Both the position numbers and the translations under genes were made by a program. The notes below the pieces were generated by a model. It ran no database searches, was not told the origin of the DNA, and saw nothing but the letters and a program-made list of their open reading frames with translations. This document shows positions 36,147 to 51,398 of a stretch of 64,000 nucleotides of DNA, piece by piece (positions within the stretch are counted from its first letter, which is position 1; every line of letters begins with the position of its first letter). Origin of the DNA: Streptomyces sp. PH10-H1 (lineage in GTDB: Bacteria; Actinomycetota; Actinomycetes; Streptomycetales; Streptomycetaceae). Where the stretch lies: NCBI RefSeq assembly GCF_030063355.1, contig NZ_JASISZ010000002.1, positions 1-64,000 on the forward strand. The letters are read 5' to 3'.

Positions 36147-36178
36147 TTGAGCTGTTCCGGCGCTGCACCGTGCCCGGT

Positions 36179-36694
36179 CTAGACCGGAAGCACGACCACC
36201 CTGCGCTCGGGCTCCTCGCCCTCGGACTCGCTGCGCAGCCCCGCGGCGGCGACCGCGTCATGCACGACCTTGCGCTCGAACGGCGTCATCGGGTCGAGCT
36301 TGACCGGCTGCCCGGTGCCCTTCGCCTCCGCGGCCGCCTTCGCACCCAGCAGCGCCAGCTCGGTCCGCTTACGGGCCCGGAAGCCACCGATGTCCAGCAT
36401 CAGCCGGCTCCGGTCGCCCGTCTCGCGGTGCACCGCGAGACGGGTCAGCTCCTGCAGCGCCTCAAGCACCTCGCCGTCCCGCCCGACCAGCATATTCAGG
36501 TCGCGGGCGGAGTCGCCGACGATCGAGACGGCAGCCCGCTCGCCCTCGACATCCATGTCGATGTCCCCGTCGAGGTCCGCGATGTCGAGCAGACCCTCCA
36601 GGTAGTCGGCCGCGATCTCGCCTTCCTGCTCAAGGCGGGTCAGGCGATCGGCGGAGCCGCCGTCGGTCACAGTGGTGCTGTTGCCTTCCGTCAC
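36179..36694 (-). CDS. jag: Jag/KhpB RNA-binding protein
   Basis: A 171-residue protein with a KH domain (AAVSIVGDSARDLNMLVGRDGEVLEALQELTRLAVHRETGDRSRLMLDIGGFRARKR) and a C-terminal R3H domain (LDPMTPFERKVVHDAVAAAGLRSESEGEEPERRVVVLP). Such proteins bind RNA and in Gram-positives affect division and membrane-protein expression. GTG 36694 is preferred to the longer frame because GAGGAG lies eight bases before it. It follows yidC in the same order as in Bacillus and mycobacteria. The Jag_N region is absent, as usual in actinobacteria. Confidence 0.95.
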   Translation of the reverse strand: MTEGNSTTVTDGGSADRLTRLEQEGEIAADYLEGLLDIADLDGDIDMDVEGERAAVSIVGDSARDLNMLVGRDGEVLEALQELTRLAVHRETGDRSRLMLDIGGFRARKRTELALLGAKAAAEAKGTGQPVKLDPMTPFERKVVHDAVAAAGLRSESEGEEPERRVVVLPV

Positions 36695-36720
36695 GGATGG
36701 GCTCCTCATCAGGGTCTGCA

Positions 36721-37842
36721 CTACTTCTTCGACGGGTGCTTAGGGCGCTGCTGACCCTTGCGCTGCCCGCCCTTGGACGTTCTGGGGGAGCCGGAGGCAG
36801 CGGAGCCGCCGGACGGCTTGGCGTCCCCGGGCTCCTTCTTCGTCAGGCTCGGCTTGTCTGCCACCGGAGCGTCGGAAGCGGCCGCGGAGCCCTGGGCGGC
36901 GCCGCCTGTCGTACGGCGCGCCTTGGTCTGCCGCTTCGGCTGCTGGCGGTTGGCCCGGGCGACCTCGACGGCCTCCTTGGCCGCGATCTCCTCGGGCGGC
37001 TCCACCAGCTTGCCCTTGGCCCGCAGCCGGTCCTCGCGCTGCTTGAAGGCCAGGCTGCCCGGAGTCGGGTTCCGGCGGATCACGAACATCTGCTGGCCCA
37101 TGGTCCACAGGTTGGTGGTCAGCCAGTAGACGAGGACACCGACGGGGAAGTTGATACCCATGACGGCGAACATCACCGGGAAGACGTACATCAGCATCTT
37201 CTGCTGCTGCATGAACGGCGTCTTCACGCTCATGTCGACGTTCTTCGTCATCAGCTGGCGCTGCGTGTAGAACTGCGACGCCGACATCATCACGATCATG
37301 ATCGCCGTAACGACCCGGACGTCGGTCAGCGAGGCGCCGAGCGCCGCGACCTTGTCAGCGCTCTCGGTGAACTTGGCCGCCAGCGGGGCACCGAAGATGT
37401 GCGCCTGCTTGGCGCTGTCCAGCAGGTGCTGGTTGATCGCACCGATGGGGTGGCCGTTGGCGATGCTGCTCAGCACGCGGTACAGGGCGAAGAAGAACGG
37501 CGACTGGGCGATGATCGGCAGGCACGAGGAGAGCGGGTTGGTACCCGTCTCCTTGTACAGCTTCATCATCTCTTCGGACTGACGCTGCTTGTCGCTCTTG
37601 TAGCGCTCCTGGATCGCCTTCATCTTCGGCTGGAGCGCCTGCATGTTCCGGGTCGACTTGATCTGCTTCACGAACAGCGGGATCAGACAGATACGGATCA
37701 GGACCACGAGCGACACGATGGACAGGCCCCAGGCCCAGCCACTGTCGTCACCGAAGATCTTCCCGTACACCGCATGGAACTGGACGATGATCCAGGAGAC
37801 CGGTGTGGTGATAAAACTGAACAGATTCGAGATCGTGTCCAC
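36721..37842 (-). CDS. yidC: Membrane protein insertase YidC
   Basis: YidC inserts proteins in the cytoplasmic membrane. The 373-residue product starts with a membrane segment ([31 protein letters not shown]) and shows the conserved core: [72 protein letters not shown] and [35 protein letters not shown]. The hydrophilic groove arginine is in the LIRICLIP helix. The last 100 residues are basic and low-complexity, as in many Streptomyces homologues that bind ribosomes. GTG 37842 follows AAGGAG. yidD ends three bases upstream. Confidence 0.96.
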   Translation of the reverse strand: MDTISNLFSFITTPVSWIIVQFHAVYGKIFGDDSGWAWGLSIVSLVVLIRICLIPLFVKQIKSTRNMQALQPKMKAIQERYKSDKQRQSEEMMKLYKETGTNPLSSCLPIIAQSPFFFALYRVLSSIANGHPIGAINQHLLDSAKQAHIFGAPLAAKFTESADKVAALGASLTDVRVVTAIMIVMMSASQFYTQRQLMTKNVDMSVKTPFMQQQKMLMYVFPVMFAVMGINFPVGVLVYWLTTNLWTMGQQMFVIRRNPTPGSLAFKQREDRLRAKGKLVEPPEEIAAKEAVEVARANRQQPKRQTKARRTTGGAAQGSAAASDAPVADKPSLTKKEPGDAKPSGGSAASGSPRTSKGGQRKGQQRPKHPSKK

Positions 37843-37845
37843 TAA

Positions 37846-38178
37846 TCAGGCTCCTTGAGCATGGGGCGAGGTCTCTGCGGCCGGGCCGGTCTCAGCGACG
37901 GCGGAGGGACCGCCCTTGCTGTCGCGCACCATACTGCGCAGCCGTTCGTGCCACGGGGGGCGTTTGCGGGGCGGAACATGATCGACACCGCCGGGCGACC
38001 ACGGATTGCACCGCAGAATGCGCCAGGCGGTCAGCGCCGACCCCTTCACCGCTCCGTGCACATCAATGGCCTTGTACCCGTAGTGGGAGCACGAGGGGTA
38101 GTACCGGCAGACCGGGCCCAGCAAAGGACTGATGGTCCACTGGTACAGCTTGATCAGCGCCAGCAGCGGGTACTTCAT
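37846..38178 (-). CDS. yidD: Membrane protein insertion efficiency factor YidD
   Basis: A 110-residue protein of the YidD (DUF37) family, thought to help YidC. The diagnostic sequence is [62 protein letters not shown], with conserved cysteines in [10 protein letters not shown] and [10 protein letters not shown] charged tail follows. ATG 38178 overlaps the rnpA stop by four bases, so the genes are translationally coupled. Confidence 0.95.
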   Translation of the reverse strand: MKYPLLALIKLYQWTISPLLGPVCRYYPSCSHYGYKAIDVHGAVKGSALTAWRILRCNPWSPGGVDHVPPRKRPPWHERLRSMVRDSKGGPSAVAETGPAAETSPHAQGA

Positions 38179-38546
38179 CGCGCCACCCCTCCCAGCAGCC
38201 GCTGCAGGGCGGCGTCCAGGTCGCGGGCCAGCTGTGCATGGTCAGCACCGCCCGCTCCGGGCAGCGCTCGTACGACTACCAGGCTACCGGGGGGCAGCAG
38301 GACCAGGCGTTCGCGGATCAGGTGCCGCAGCCTGCGCTTCACGAGGTTGCGCTGCACGGCGCCGCCGACCGCTTTGCTCACAACGAAACCCGCACGTGCC
38401 GGGGGAGTGTTCCCCCCCGGAACGTGCGGGTCCGTGGTGTCTGCTTGCAGATGGACAACCAGAAGCGGGCGACCCGCTCGGCGTCCTCGGCGTACCGCGG
38501 CCGCGAAGTCCTGGCGCCGCCTCAGCCGATTTTCGGTGGGCAGCAC
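38175..38546 (-). CDS. rnpA: RNase P protein component
   Basis: The protein subunit of RNase P, which trims tRNA 5' ends together with the rnpB RNA. The 123-residue form from GTG 38546 begins [34 protein letters not shown] and has the RNR signature region ([27 protein letters not shown]). The open frame continues to 38627 but the longer N-terminus overlaps rpmH and is not expected. A long hairpin lies inside the gene (38388-38431, ACCCGCACGT arms). It is between rpmH and yidD in the classic operon. Confidence 0.95.
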   Translation of the reverse strand: MLPTENRLRRRQDFAAAVRRGRRAGRPLLVVHLQADTTDPHVPGGNTPPARAGFVVSKAVGGAVQRNLVKRRLRHLIRERLVLLPPGSLVVVRALPGAGGADHAQLARDLDAALQRLLGGVAR

Positions 38547-38565
38547 AGCACGCGACCTGTCGCGA

Positions 38566-38703
38566 TCAGGCGGACAGCTTGGCGCGGCCCTTGACGCGGC
38601 GCCCCGCAAGGATCGCGCGACCGGCACGCGTCCGCATCCGCAGACGGAAGCCGTGGGTCTTCGCGCGGCGGCGGTTGTTCGGCTGGAAGGTGCGCTTGCT
38701 CAC
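38566..38703 (-). CDS. rpmH: Ribosomal protein bL34
   Basis: A 45-residue basic protein: translation of the minus strand from GTG 38703 gives [20 protein letters not shown], then [20 protein letters not shown] and AKLSA, the standard bL34 sequence. It is the first gene of rpmH-rnpA-yidD-yidC-jag and is divergent from dnaA across a 403-base spacer, as in nearly all bacteria with this arrangement. A CTGGAG site precedes the start. Confidence 0.97.
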   Translation of the reverse strand: MSKRTFQPNNRRRAKTHGFRLRMRTRAGRAILAGRRVKGRAKLSA

Positions 38704-39106
38704 TCGGGGGCTCCAGGGAAAATCGGGTGAAGGCGGGACGTCGCCTGGCTGTCACCGTGCGCCCACGAAGAAACTCGCGGACCATTTAGGTGCACCGCTT
38801 GACGATCTTCCAGGGGGTCCCGGTTGATCCTCGCCCATCGGTGGGCAGGCGGCAGCAGCCATCGACAACTCGACCTCGATACGGTACGTGCGGTTGACCC
38901 ATCCGGTCAAACCGGGGTCACCTGGGGCTCCGTTTGTGCACAGCCTGTGGACAACGACTTGAACCACCAGGGCTGCCCTGACTACCGTGGCCGAACTCGG
39001 GCATCTACCGCACACCCGACCCGACATCCTTCCCGCCAGTCCCAAGAACCACACCTTCGTGGGATTTCTCGGCACCACCCAGCGACTGACTGAGAGAGCG
39101 TGCACT
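38704..39106. promoter_or_regulatory. rpmH-dnaA divergent upstream region
   Basis: The 403-base spacer holds the promoters of the rpmH operon and dnaA. A perfect DnaA box (TTGTCCACA, minus strand) lies at 38946-38954, 153 bases before the dnaA start, fitting the autoregulation of dnaA known in Streptomyces. A TTGACC at 38893-38898 could be a -35, but no good -10 with correct spacing was found. No open frame here looks coding. Confidence 0.6.
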
Positions 39107-40870
39107 GTGGCTGACGTTTCTGCCGATCTTGCCGCGGTGTGGCCACGCGTCCTCCAGAAACTGCTGGTGGAGAGCGAGGACCTGAAGCCGAAGGACGCGG
39201 AGTGGCTCAAGCGCACCCAGCCGCTCGCCCTGGTCGCGGGCACCGCGGTGCTGTCCGCCCCCAACGAGTTCGCCAAGAGCGTCCTCGAAGGCCGTCTGCT
39301 GCCACTGATCACCGAAGTGCTCAGCCGTGAGTTCGGTCACCCCGTCGGCATCGCCATCGCCGTCGCGTCCGGCGGCGACCAGGACGGCCCGGCCCCCGCC
39401 CCGCAGGAGCCGGCCCCGGAAGCCTCCCCGTACGGACAGCACCGGCGGGAGTACGACGAGTCCTACGACCGTCCGCAGTCCGACCGCCCGTCCCACGACG
39501 ACGGCCCGCGGATGCGCCGCGCCTACCCCGACCATCCGTCCGGCCGCCCCGGCGCCGACGAGTGGCCGCCGCGCCCCGCCGCGGACGACCCCTGGCAACC
39601 GCGGCTCGGCGGCTTCCAGGAGCGCGACGGCTACCAGAGCGAGCGGGACCGGTACCCGGCGGAACGGGACCGCGATTCCTACCCGCCGGCGCCGCAGCCC
39701 GGATACCGGTCACAGCCGCCGGAGCGCGACCGCGACCGGCACGACAGCGGGCGCCATGACTCCGGACGCCACGACCAGGTCCGCCACGACCAGGCCTCCC
39801 CCGGGCGGGGCGCCCCGGGCAGCCCGCCGTCGAACGAGCCGACCGCCCGGCTGAACCCCAAGTACCTCTTCGACACCTTCGTCATCGGCTCGTCCAACCG
39901 CTTCGCGCACGCGGCGGCCGTGGCGGTCGCCGAGGCGCCGGCCAAGGCGTACAACCCGCTCTTCATCTACGGCGAGTCCGGGCTCGGCAAGACCCACCTG
40001 TTGCACGCCATCGGGCACTACGCGCGGAGCCTCTACCCCGGCACGCGGGTGCGCTACGTGAGCTCCGAGGAGTTCACCAACGAGTTCATCAACTCCATCC
40101 GCGACGGCAAGGGCGACACCTTCCGCAAGCGCTACCGCGAGATGGACATCCTGCTGGTCGACGACATCCAGTTCCTGGCGAGCAAGGAGTCGACGCAGGA
40201 GGAGTTCTTCCACACGTTCAACACCCTGCACAACGCCAACAAACAGATCGTGCTCTCCTCCGACCGGCCGCCCAAACAGCTGGTGACGCTGGAGGACCGG
40301 CTGCGCAACCGCTTCGAGTGGGGCCTGATCACGGACGTCCAGCCACCCGAGCTGGAGACCAGGATCGCGATCCTGCGTAAGAAAGCGGTGCAGGAACAGC
40401 TCAACGCCCCGCCCGAGGTGCTGGAGTTCATCGCCTCGCGCATCTCGCGGAACATCCGCGAGCTGGAGGGCGCGCTGATCCGCGTCACCGCGTTCGCGAG
40501 CCTGAACCGACAGCCGGTGGACCTCCAGCTGACCGAGATCGTCCTCAAGGACCTGATCCCGGGCGGCGAGGACTCGGTGCCGGACATCACCGGGCCCGCG
40601 ATCATGGCGGAGACCGCGGCGTACTTCGGCCTGGCGGTGGACGACCTGTGCGGGTCCTCGCGCAGCAGGGTGCTGGTCACCGCCCGGCAGATCGCCATGT
40701 ATCTGTGCCGTGAGCTGACGGACCTGTCGCTGCCTAAGATCGGCGCTCTGTTCGGCGGCCGGGACCATACGACGGTGATGCACGCGGACCGCAAGATCCG
40801 CGCGCTGATGGCCGAGCGGCGGTCCATCTACAACCAGGTGACCGAGCTGACGAACCGCATCAAAAGCTGA
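39107..40870 (+). CDS. dnaA: Replication initiator DnaA
   Basis: DnaA binds DnaA boxes and opens oriC. The 587-residue protein has domain I ([62 protein letters not shown]), then an unusually long, hydrophilic domain II of about 150 residues with Pro/Asp/Arg-rich repeats such as [18 protein letters not shown], as is typical of Streptomyces. Domain III has Walker A GESGLGKT (residues 289-296) and Walker [17 protein letters not shown]. Domain IV ends with the DNA-binding signature ([15 protein letters not shown]). GTG 39107 gives the conserved N-terminus; its ribosome-binding site (GAGAGAG) is weak. Confidence 0.98.
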   Translation: MADVSADLAAVWPRVLQKLLVESEDLKPKDAEWLKRTQPLALVAGTAVLSAPNEFAKSVLEGRLLPLITEVLSREFGHPVGIAIAVASGGDQDGPAPAPQEPAPEASPYGQHRREYDESYDRPQSDRPSHDDGPRMRRAYPDHPSGRPGADEWPPRPAADDPWQPRLGGFQERDGYQSERDRYPAERDRDSYPPAPQPGYRSQPPERDRDRHDSGRHDSGRHDQVRHDQASPGRGAPGSPPSNEPTARLNPKYLFDTFVIGSSNRFAHAAAVAVAEAPAKAYNPLFIYGESGLGKTHLLHAIGHYARSLYPGTRVRYVSSEEFTNEFINSIRDGKGDTFRKRYREMDILLVDDIQFLASKESTQEEFFHTFNTLHNANKQIVLSSDRPPKQLVTLEDRLRNRFEWGLITDVQPPELETRIAILRKKAVQEQLNAPPEVLEFIASRISRNIRELEGALIRVTAFASLNRQPVDLQLTEIVLKDLIPGGEDSVPDITGPAIMAETAAYFGLAVDDLCGSSRSRVLVTARQIAMYLCRELTDLSLPKIGALFGGRDHTTVMHADRKIRALMAERRSIYNQVTELTNRIKS

Positions 40871-40970
40871 CCCGGAGTCCACGGCAAGGTGACCCAGAGC
40901 CCGCCGTGAGCCGGCTCACGAGACGGTCCATGAGCTGATCCACGAGTCGAATCACGGCGGAAACGCCGGT

Positions 40971-40999
40971 GCGCCCCGGGAGTCGAACTCCCGGGGCGC
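40971..40999 (+). terminator. dnaA terminator
   Basis: Perfect 13-bp arms (GCGCCCCGGGAGT at 40971-40983 and its complement at 40987-40999) with a CGA loop, followed directly by TTCTTTTTGTT. This is the only hairpin in the window with a classic T-run. It lies 100 bases past dnaA and shields oriC from dnaA transcription. Confidence 0.95.
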
Positions 41000-41034
41000 T
41001 TCTTTTTGTTCGATTCCATGGCCCCGATCTCGGC

Positions 41035-41598
41035 TTCTCCACAGGTTGGGGCCGATCCGGCCGTCCACACCCTGGGGACTGCGAAGTTGTCCCAACTGCC
41101 TCCACAGGCAAGCCCACTGCATACTCAACAGGGGAGGTCAGCAGGGTGTGGATTTGTGGGAAACCTTCATCCACAGCCTGTGGACAGAGAAATTGCCCAC
41201 AGGCTTGTTCGGAGGTTGTCCACCGCCCGCCCACAGGCTGGAGGGGGTTGTACACAGCTTCTCCACACGTTTGTCCACTGTTCGGCAACAAAACGGCCTC
41301 TGTCCCCGAGGAGAGTGAACCGCGTCACACCAAGGGGGTGGATTGGGCTGGGGAGAACCCGGGTATTTCTGGGGACAGTGCTGGGGAGAAGTGGGGGTCC
41401 CCTGTGCATGCCGTGTGCACAACTTCTGGCTGTCCACAGAGACGGGTGGTTGTCCACCGGCCCCACCCACAGGCGCGGTGGATAAAAAACAGGGCCTGAC
41501 CTGCGCAGGAACCACTTATCCACGGTATCCACAACACCTATTACTACGACTACGTATAGATAACTGGGAACCTGCTTCGAAGCATGGGGTGTGCACAA
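41035..41598. other. oriC: Chromosomal replication origin oriC
   Basis: The 845-base dnaA-dnaN gap is packed with DnaA-box-like 9-mers. Plus strand: 41035, 41061, 41098, 41167, 41193, 41216, 41227, 41248, 41259, 41271, 41430, 41450, 41463, 41516 and 41525. Minus strand: 41147, 41179, 41414, 41477 and 41590. The best matches to TTGTCCACA or TTATCCACA are TTCTCCACA (41035, 41259), CTGTCCACA (41179, 41430), TTGTCCACC (41216, 41450), TTGTCCACT (41271) and TTATCCACG (41516). None is an exact TTGTCCACA or TTATCCACA. They fall in two groups around a box-poor gap (41280-41413). AT-rich stretches lie at 41484-41490 and 41540-41562. The number is close to the 19 boxes described for Streptomyces oriC. 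Confidence 0.95.
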
Positions 41599-41715
41599 CT
41601 CGGGCCGGAGCCGCCCGACACCGCCGACCCCGGCTTGACCCCAACCCGCACCGACTGTCGGCGGCGGCTGTCAGACTGTTCCCCGACAGCCAGCAACAAG
41701 CAGGAGGCGGTTCCG

Positions 41716-42846
41716 GTGAAGATCCGGGTGGAGCGCGACGTACTCGCCGAGGCGGTGGCTTGGGCAGCCCGTAGCCTTCCGGCCCGTCCCCCGGTACCGG
41801 TCCTCGCCGGACTGCTGCTGAAGGCGGAGGAGGGCAGGCTCAGCCTCTCCGGCTTTGACTACGAGGTCTCGGCCCGGGTCTCGGTCGACGCGGACGTGGA
41901 CGAGGACGGCACCGTCCTGGTCTCCGGCCGGCTGCTCGCCGACATCTCGCGGGCACTTCCCAATAGGCCTGTGGAGATCTCCACCGAAGGCGCCCGCGTC
42001 ACGGTCGTCTGCGGCAGCTCGCGATTCACACTCCACACCCTGCCTGTGGAGGAGTACCCGGCACTGCCCGCGATGCCGGTCGCCTCCGGCACGGTGCCCG
42101 GTGAGGTCTTCGCCGCCGCGGCCGCCCAGGTGGCCATCGCCGCCGGACGTGACGACACGCTGCCGGTGCTCACCGGTGTGCGGATCGAGATCGAGGGCGA
42201 CACGGTCACCCTCGCCGCCACCGACCGCTACCGCTTCGCGGTCCGCGAGTTCATGTGGAAGCCCGAGCAGGCCGACATCTCCGCGGTCGCCCTGGTGCCC
42301 GCCAAGACCCTGCTCGACACCGCAAAGTCTCTGACCAGCGGAGACACAGTCTCTATCGCGCTGGCCGGGGCCGGTGCCGGTGAGGGCCTGATCGGCTTCG
42401 AAGGCGCGGGCCGCCGCACCACCACCCGGCTGCTCGAAGGCGACCTGCCCAAATACCGCACGCTCTTCCCGACGGAGTTCGCCTCGGTCGCCGTCATCGA
42501 GACCGCGCCGTTCGTCGAGGCGGTCAAGCGCGTCGCCCTGGTCGCCGAGCGGAACACCCCGGTGCGGCTGAGCTTCGAGCAGGGCGTCCTCACCCTGGAA
42601 GCCGGCTCCAGCGACGACGCACAGGCTGTGGAGCGCGTCGACTCCAAGCTGGACGGCGACGACATCTCGATCGCCTTCAACCCGACGTTCCTGCTGGACG
42701 GCCTGAGCGCGATCGACTCGCCAGTGGCCCAGCTGTCCTTCACCACCTCGACCAAGCCCGCGCTGCTCAGCGGCCGCCCGGCCGTGGACGCCGAGGCGGA
42801 CGACGCGTACAAGTACCTGATCATGCCGGTGCGCCTGTCCGGCTGA
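41716..42846 (+). CDS. dnaN: DNA polymerase III sliding clamp (beta)
   Basis: The ring-shaped processivity clamp of the replicative polymerase; 376 residues with three similar domains. Recognisable parts are MKIRVERDVLAEAVAWAARSLPARPPVPVLAGLLL, VSGRLLADISRALPNRPVEI, AATDRYRFAVREF and the C-terminal YKYLIMPVRLSG, which forms part of the hydrophobic pocket that binds partner proteins. GTG 41716 is preceded by AGGAGGCGG. It follows oriC directly, in the universal dnaA-dnaN-recF order with one extra gene (gnd) between dnaN and recF, as in other Streptomyces. Confidence 0.98.
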   Translation: MKIRVERDVLAEAVAWAARSLPARPPVPVLAGLLLKAEEGRLSLSGFDYEVSARVSVDADVDEDGTVLVSGRLLADISRALPNRPVEISTEGARVTVVCGSSRFTLHTLPVEEYPALPAMPVASGTVPGEVFAAAAAQVAIAAGRDDTLPVLTGVRIEIEGDTVTLAATDRYRFAVREFMWKPEQADISAVALVPAKTLLDTAKSLTSGDTVSIALAGAGAGEGLIGFEGAGRRTTTRLLEGDLPKYRTLFPTEFASVAVIETAPFVEAVKRVALVAERNTPVRLSFEQGVLTLEAGSSDDAQAVERVDSKLDGDDISIAFNPTFLLDGLSAIDSPVAQLSFTTSTKPALLSGRPAVDAEADDAYKYLIMPVRLSG

Positions 42847-42923
42847 TGTCCGGCTGAGCCGGTCGCGCGGGCCCGTCGTAGGCTCGGGTCTAGGTCAGGC
42901 ACGCTTCGAACGAAGGATCTGTG

Positions 42924-43802
42924 ATGGAGCTCGGTCTCATCGGTCTCGGCAAGATGGGCGGCAACATGCGCGAGCGCATTCGCCGCGCGGGCCACACCGT
43001 CATCGGCTACGACCGGAACCCGGACGTGGCCGATGTCCACAGCCTCAAGGAGCTTGTGGACACCCTCAAGGGTCCGCGGGTCGTGTGGGTGATGGTCCCG
43101 TCCGGTGCGGCCACCCAGTCGACCATCGACGAGCTCGCCGGCCTGCTCTCCCCCGGCGACATCGTCGTCGACGGCGGCAACTCCCGCTGGACCGACGACG
43201 AGAAGCACGGCGAGGAGCTGAAGGCCAAGGGCATCGGCTTCGTCGACTGCGGCGTCTCCGGCGGTGTCTGGGGCCTGGAGAACGGCTACGCGCTGATGTA
43301 CGGCGGCTCCGCCGAGGACGTCGCCAAGGTGCAGCCGGTGTTCGACGCCCTCAAGCCCGAGGGTGAGTTCGGCTCCGTCCACGCGGGCAGGATCGGCGCC
43401 GGCCACTTCGCCAAGATGGTTCACAACGGCATCGAGTACGCCATGATGCAGGCCTACGCCGAGGGCTGGGAGCTGCTGGAGGCCGTGGACTCCGTCACCG
43501 ACGTCCGCGAGGTCTTCCGCTCCTGGCAGGAGGGCACCGTCATCCGCTCGTGGCTGCTCGACCTCGCGGTCAACGCGCTGGACGACGACGAGCACCTGGA
43601 GAAGCTGCGCGGTTTCGCGCAGGACTCCGGGGAGGGCCGGTGGACGGTGGAGGCCGCGATCGACAACGCGGTGCCGCTGCCTGCGATCACCGCGTCGCTC
43701 TTCGCCCGTTTCGCGTCCCGCCAGGACGACTCCCCGCAGATGAAGATGATCGCCGCGCTGCGCAACCAGTTCGGTGGCCACGCGGTCGAGAACAAGAAGT
43801 AG
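42924..43802 (+). CDS. gnd: 6-phosphogluconate dehydrogenase, decarboxylating
   Basis: An NAD(P)-dependent enzyme of 292 residues, the short form related to the GndA of Gram-positives. It should convert 6-phosphogluconate to ribulose-5-phosphate and carbon dioxide. The Rossmann motif is [33 protein letters not shown]; the substrate-binding signature is [48 protein letters not shown]; the catalytic lysine is in [28 protein letters not shown] 42924 is favoured over GTG 42921 for spacing from AAGGA. It lies between dnaN and recF, an insertion in the replication cluster that Streptomyces and mycobacteria share. Confidence 0.93.
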   Translation: MELGLIGLGKMGGNMRERIRRAGHTVIGYDRNPDVADVHSLKELVDTLKGPRVVWVMVPSGAATQSTIDELAGLLSPGDIVVDGGNSRWTDDEKHGEELKAKGIGFVDCGVSGGVWGLENGYALMYGGSAEDVAKVQPVFDALKPEGEFGSVHAGRIGAGHFAKMVHNGIEYAMMQAYAEGWELLEAVDSVTDVREVFRSWQEGTVIRSWLLDLAVNALDDDEHLEKLRGFAQDSGEGRWTVEAAIDNAVPLPAITASLFARFASRQDDSPQMKMIAALRNQFGGHAVENKK

Positions 43803-43830
43803 TCATCACCGGGGAGGCCGGTGCACAGCC

Positions 43831-44964
43831 ATGCACGTAGCGCACCTGTCGCTCGCCGACTTCCGTTCGTACGCCCGGGTCGAGGTACCGCTCGACCCGG
43901 GCGTCACCGCTTTCGTGGGCCCCAACGGCCAGGGCAAGACCAACCTCGTCGAGGCGGTCGGCTATCTGGCGACGCTGGGCAGCCACCGGGTGGCCTCCGA
44001 CGCACCGCTGGTGCGCTCGGGGGCGGAGCGCGCGGTGGTGCGGGCCCAGGTGGTGCAGGGCGACCGGCAGCAGCTCATCGAGCTGGAGATCAATCCGGGC
44101 CGGTCGAACCGGGCCAGGATCAACCGTTCGAACCAGGTCCGGCCGCGCGATGTGCTGGGCATCCTGCGCACCGTGCTCTTCGCTCCCGAGGACCTCGCCC
44201 TGGTGAAGGGCGATCCCGGTGAGCGGCGCCGGTTCCTCGACGAGCTGCTCACGACCCGCACCCCGCGGCTGGCGGGCACCCGCTCGGACTACGAGCGGGT
44301 GCTGAAACAGCGCAACACGCTGCTCAAGAGCGCGGCGATGGCCCGCAGGCACGGGGGCAAGGGCGCCGATCTGTCGACGCTCGACGTCTGGGACCAGCAT
44401 CTGGCGGGGGTCGGGGCCGAGCTGCTCGCGCAGCGCCTGGACCTGACAGCCGCCTTGCAGCCGCTGGCCGACAAGGCGTACGAGCAGCTCGCTCCCGGGG
44501 GCGGGCCCGTCGCGCTGGAGTACCGCAGTTCGATCGGCGAACGACTCGCCGGAGCGAGCGGCCGGGAAGAGTTGTCCGGGCTGCTGCTGGAGGCGCTGGG
44601 CGAGGCCCGTAAACAGGAGATCGAGCGGGGTGTGACGCTCGTCGGACCGCACCGTGACGATCTGCTGCTGCATCTTGGCCGGCTGCCCGCCAAGGGGTAC
44701 GCGAGCCATGGTGAGTCCTGGTCGTACGCGCTGGCGCTGCGGCTGGCCTCGTACGAGCTGCTGAGCGCCGACGGCCGGGAGCCGGTGCTGATCCTGGACG
44801 ACGTCTTCGCGGAGCTCGATGCCAAGCGCCGCAGGCGGCTGGCGGAGCTGGTGGCGCCGGGCGAGCAGGTGCTGGTCACGGCGGCCGTGGAGGACGATGT
44901 GCCGGAGATGCTGGCCGGTGCGCGCTTCGCGGTCGAGCACGGCGCCGCGGAGCGTACGTCATGA
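43831..44964 (+). CDS. recF: DNA replication and repair protein RecF
   Basis: An SMC-like ATPase of 377 residues that helps load RecA at gaps. The start [53 protein letters not shown] contains the Walker A motif at about residues 30-37. The signature [47 protein letters not shown] and Walker B ([20 protein letters not shown]) are in the C-terminal half. The ATGA overlap with the next gene indicates translational coupling. Confidence 0.97.
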   Translation: MHVAHLSLADFRSYARVEVPLDPGVTAFVGPNGQGKTNLVEAVGYLATLGSHRVASDAPLVRSGAERAVVRAQVVQGDRQQLIELEINPGRSNRARINRSNQVRPRDVLGILRTVLFAPEDLALVKGDPGERRRFLDELLTTRTPRLAGTRSDYERVLKQRNTLLKSAAMARRHGGKGADLSTLDVWDQHLAGVGAELLAQRLDLTAALQPLADKAYEQLAPGGGPVALEYRSSIGERLAGASGREELSGLLLEALGEARKQEIERGVTLVGPHRDDLLLHLGRLPAKGYASHGESWSYALALRLASYELLSADGREPVLILDDVFAELDAKRRRRLAELVAPGEQVLVTAAVEDDVPEMLAGARFAVEHGAAERTS

Positions 44965-45584
44965 GCGGGCGGCTGCCGCCGGGCCAACGGAGCGGCTCGG
45001 GAGCGGGCGCCTCAGGTGGTTCGGGCGCCTCGGGCGCGGGCCCCTCGGGCGCGGGCGGGACCGGCGAGCCGGCGGAGCCCGGGGACGGCCTGTCAGGGGT
45101 GGATCTGGCGCGGGTCGCGCTGCGCGCGGCCAAGGAGCAGGCGCGTGCGCGGGGCGCGGCCACACAGCAGAAGAAGCAGGCGCGCCGCGGGGGCCTGCGC
45201 AGCGGTGCACGCGCCGACGGCCGCGATCCGCTGCCGCTGGGTGCCGCGATCAGCCGGCTGATCACCGAGCGTGGCTGGGAAGCGCCGGCGGCCGTGGGCG
45301 GGGTGATGGGGCGCTGGCCGCAGCTGGTGGGTGAGGACGTGGCGCAGCACTGTGAGCCGGCGAAGTACGACGAGGAGGAGTGCGTCCTGACGGTGCAGTG
45401 CGACTCGACGGCGTGGGCGACGCAGCTGCGGTTGCTGGCTCCGACACTGGTGGCGCGGCTGAACAGCGATCTCGGTCATGGCACGGTGAAGTTGATCAAG
45501 GTGCTGGGCCCGCTGGGACCGCCGCGCACGTACGGCCGGCTGCGCGCGCCGGGCAGCAAGGGACCGGGCGACACCTACGGGTGA
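44961..45584 (+). CDS. dciA: DciA-type helicase loader (DUF721)
   Basis: A 207-residue protein with a Gly/Ala/Ser-rich disordered N-terminus and a C-terminal DUF721 domain: [99 protein letters not shown]721 proteins are known as DciA, which binds and helps load DnaB in bacteria lacking DnaC or DnaI. The corresponding M. tuberculosis gene (Rv0004) has the same recF-gyrB position. ATG 44961 overlaps the recF stop. No other helicase loader gene is visible in the window. Confidence 0.9.
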   Translation: MSGRLPPGQRSGSGAGASGGSGASGAGPSGAGGTGEPAEPGDGLSGVDLARVALRAAKEQARARGAATQQKKQARRGGLRSGARADGRDPLPLGAAISRLITERGWEAPAAVGGVMGRWPQLVGEDVAQHCEPAKYDEEECVLTVQCDSTAWATQLRLLAPTLVARLNSDLGHGTVKLIKVLGPLGPPRTYGRLRAPGSKGPGDTYG

Positions 45585-48009
<2,425 letters not shown>

Positions 48010-48050
48010 GTCGGCCCCACCGCCGCCGCCCGAAAGGACCTTGACCAGCA

Positions 48051-50636
<2,586 letters not shown>

Positions 50637-50639
50637 ACC

Positions 50640-51338
50640 GTGAGTGGAGCCACGGGCGCCGCTGCTGGTGGAACAGGCCCGGACCGGCGGCAGGCGGCCG
50701 TCCAGGCCGACACCGGCGGCGCCCCTGGCTCCCCCACGGACAGCGGCCCGCAGCAGGGGGGATCCACCGTGACCGACACCCGTCCGCCGCATCACGCGGG
50801 GCGGCCCCAGACCTATGGCGCGGCGGTCCCCGGCACGCCGGACCAGCCCCCGCACCAGCCCGCGCAGGCGTATCCGCCGCCACCGTCCGCCCCGGCGTCG
50901 GCGGGGGCTCCGGCCGCGGCGGGTGTACGCCGGCCGCGTCCCGCGGCCCGTACCGTGCCGCGGACGCGCAAGGCGCGGCTGCGGGTGGCCAGGGCCGATC
51001 CGTGGTCGGTGATGAAGGTCAGCTTCCTGCTGTCCATCGCGCTGGGCATCTGCACGATCGTGGCCGTGGCGGTGCTGTGGATGGTGCTGGACGCGATCGG
51101 CGTCTTCAGCACCGTCGGCAGCACGATCAGTGACGCGACGACCGCGGAATCGGGCGGTAGCGGCGGATTCGACCTGGTGTCCTTCCTGTCCCTGTCCCGG
51201 GTGCTGGTGATCACCACGGTCATCGCGGTGATCGACGTCGTCCTCGCGACGGCGCTGGCCACCCTGGGGGCCTTCATCTACAACATGTCCGCGGGCTTCG
51301 TGGGCGGCGTCGAGCTGACGCTGGCCGAGGACGAGTAG
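50640..51338 (+). CDS. DUF3566 transmembrane protein
   Basis: A 232-residue membrane protein. The first 110 residues are Pro/Ala/Gly-rich and probably disordered. The DUF3566 domain follows: RKARLRVARADPWSVMKVSFLLSIALGICTIVAVAVLWMVLDAIGVFSTVGSTI and VLVITTVIAVIDVVLATALATLGAFIYNMSAGFVGGVELTLAEDE, two hydrophobic stretches. It starts only four bases after gyrA, the same position as Rv0007 in M. tuberculosis, so it is likely co-transcribed. Its function is unknown; neighbours hint at division or envelope work. Confidence 0.92.
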   Translation: MSGATGAAAGGTGPDRRQAAVQADTGGAPGSPTDSGPQQGGSTVTDTRPPHHAGRPQTYGAAVPGTPDQPPHQPAQAYPPPPSAPASAGAPAAAGVRRPRPAARTVPRTRKARLRVARADPWSVMKVSFLLSIALGICTIVAVAVLWMVLDAIGVFSTVGSTISDATTAESGGSGGFDLVSFLSLSRVLVITTVIAVIDVVLATALATLGAFIYNMSAGFVGGVELTLAEDE

Positions 51339-51398
51339 CCGCGCCGGATTCCGATTTTGGGACATGGCCTGTGGTGCGCTAATCTTTCGTTGCAGCGC

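Noticed and set aside
38388..38431. Strong hairpin with GCACGTGC and ACGTGCGG, resembling parS or a terminator.
   Set aside because: The core GCACGTGC lacks the parS half-site and the hairpin lies inside rnpA coding sequence; no function is supported.
41087..41095. TTGTCCCAA in oriC counted as a possible DnaA box.
   Set aside because: It lacks the conserved CCACA end, so it was left out of the box list.
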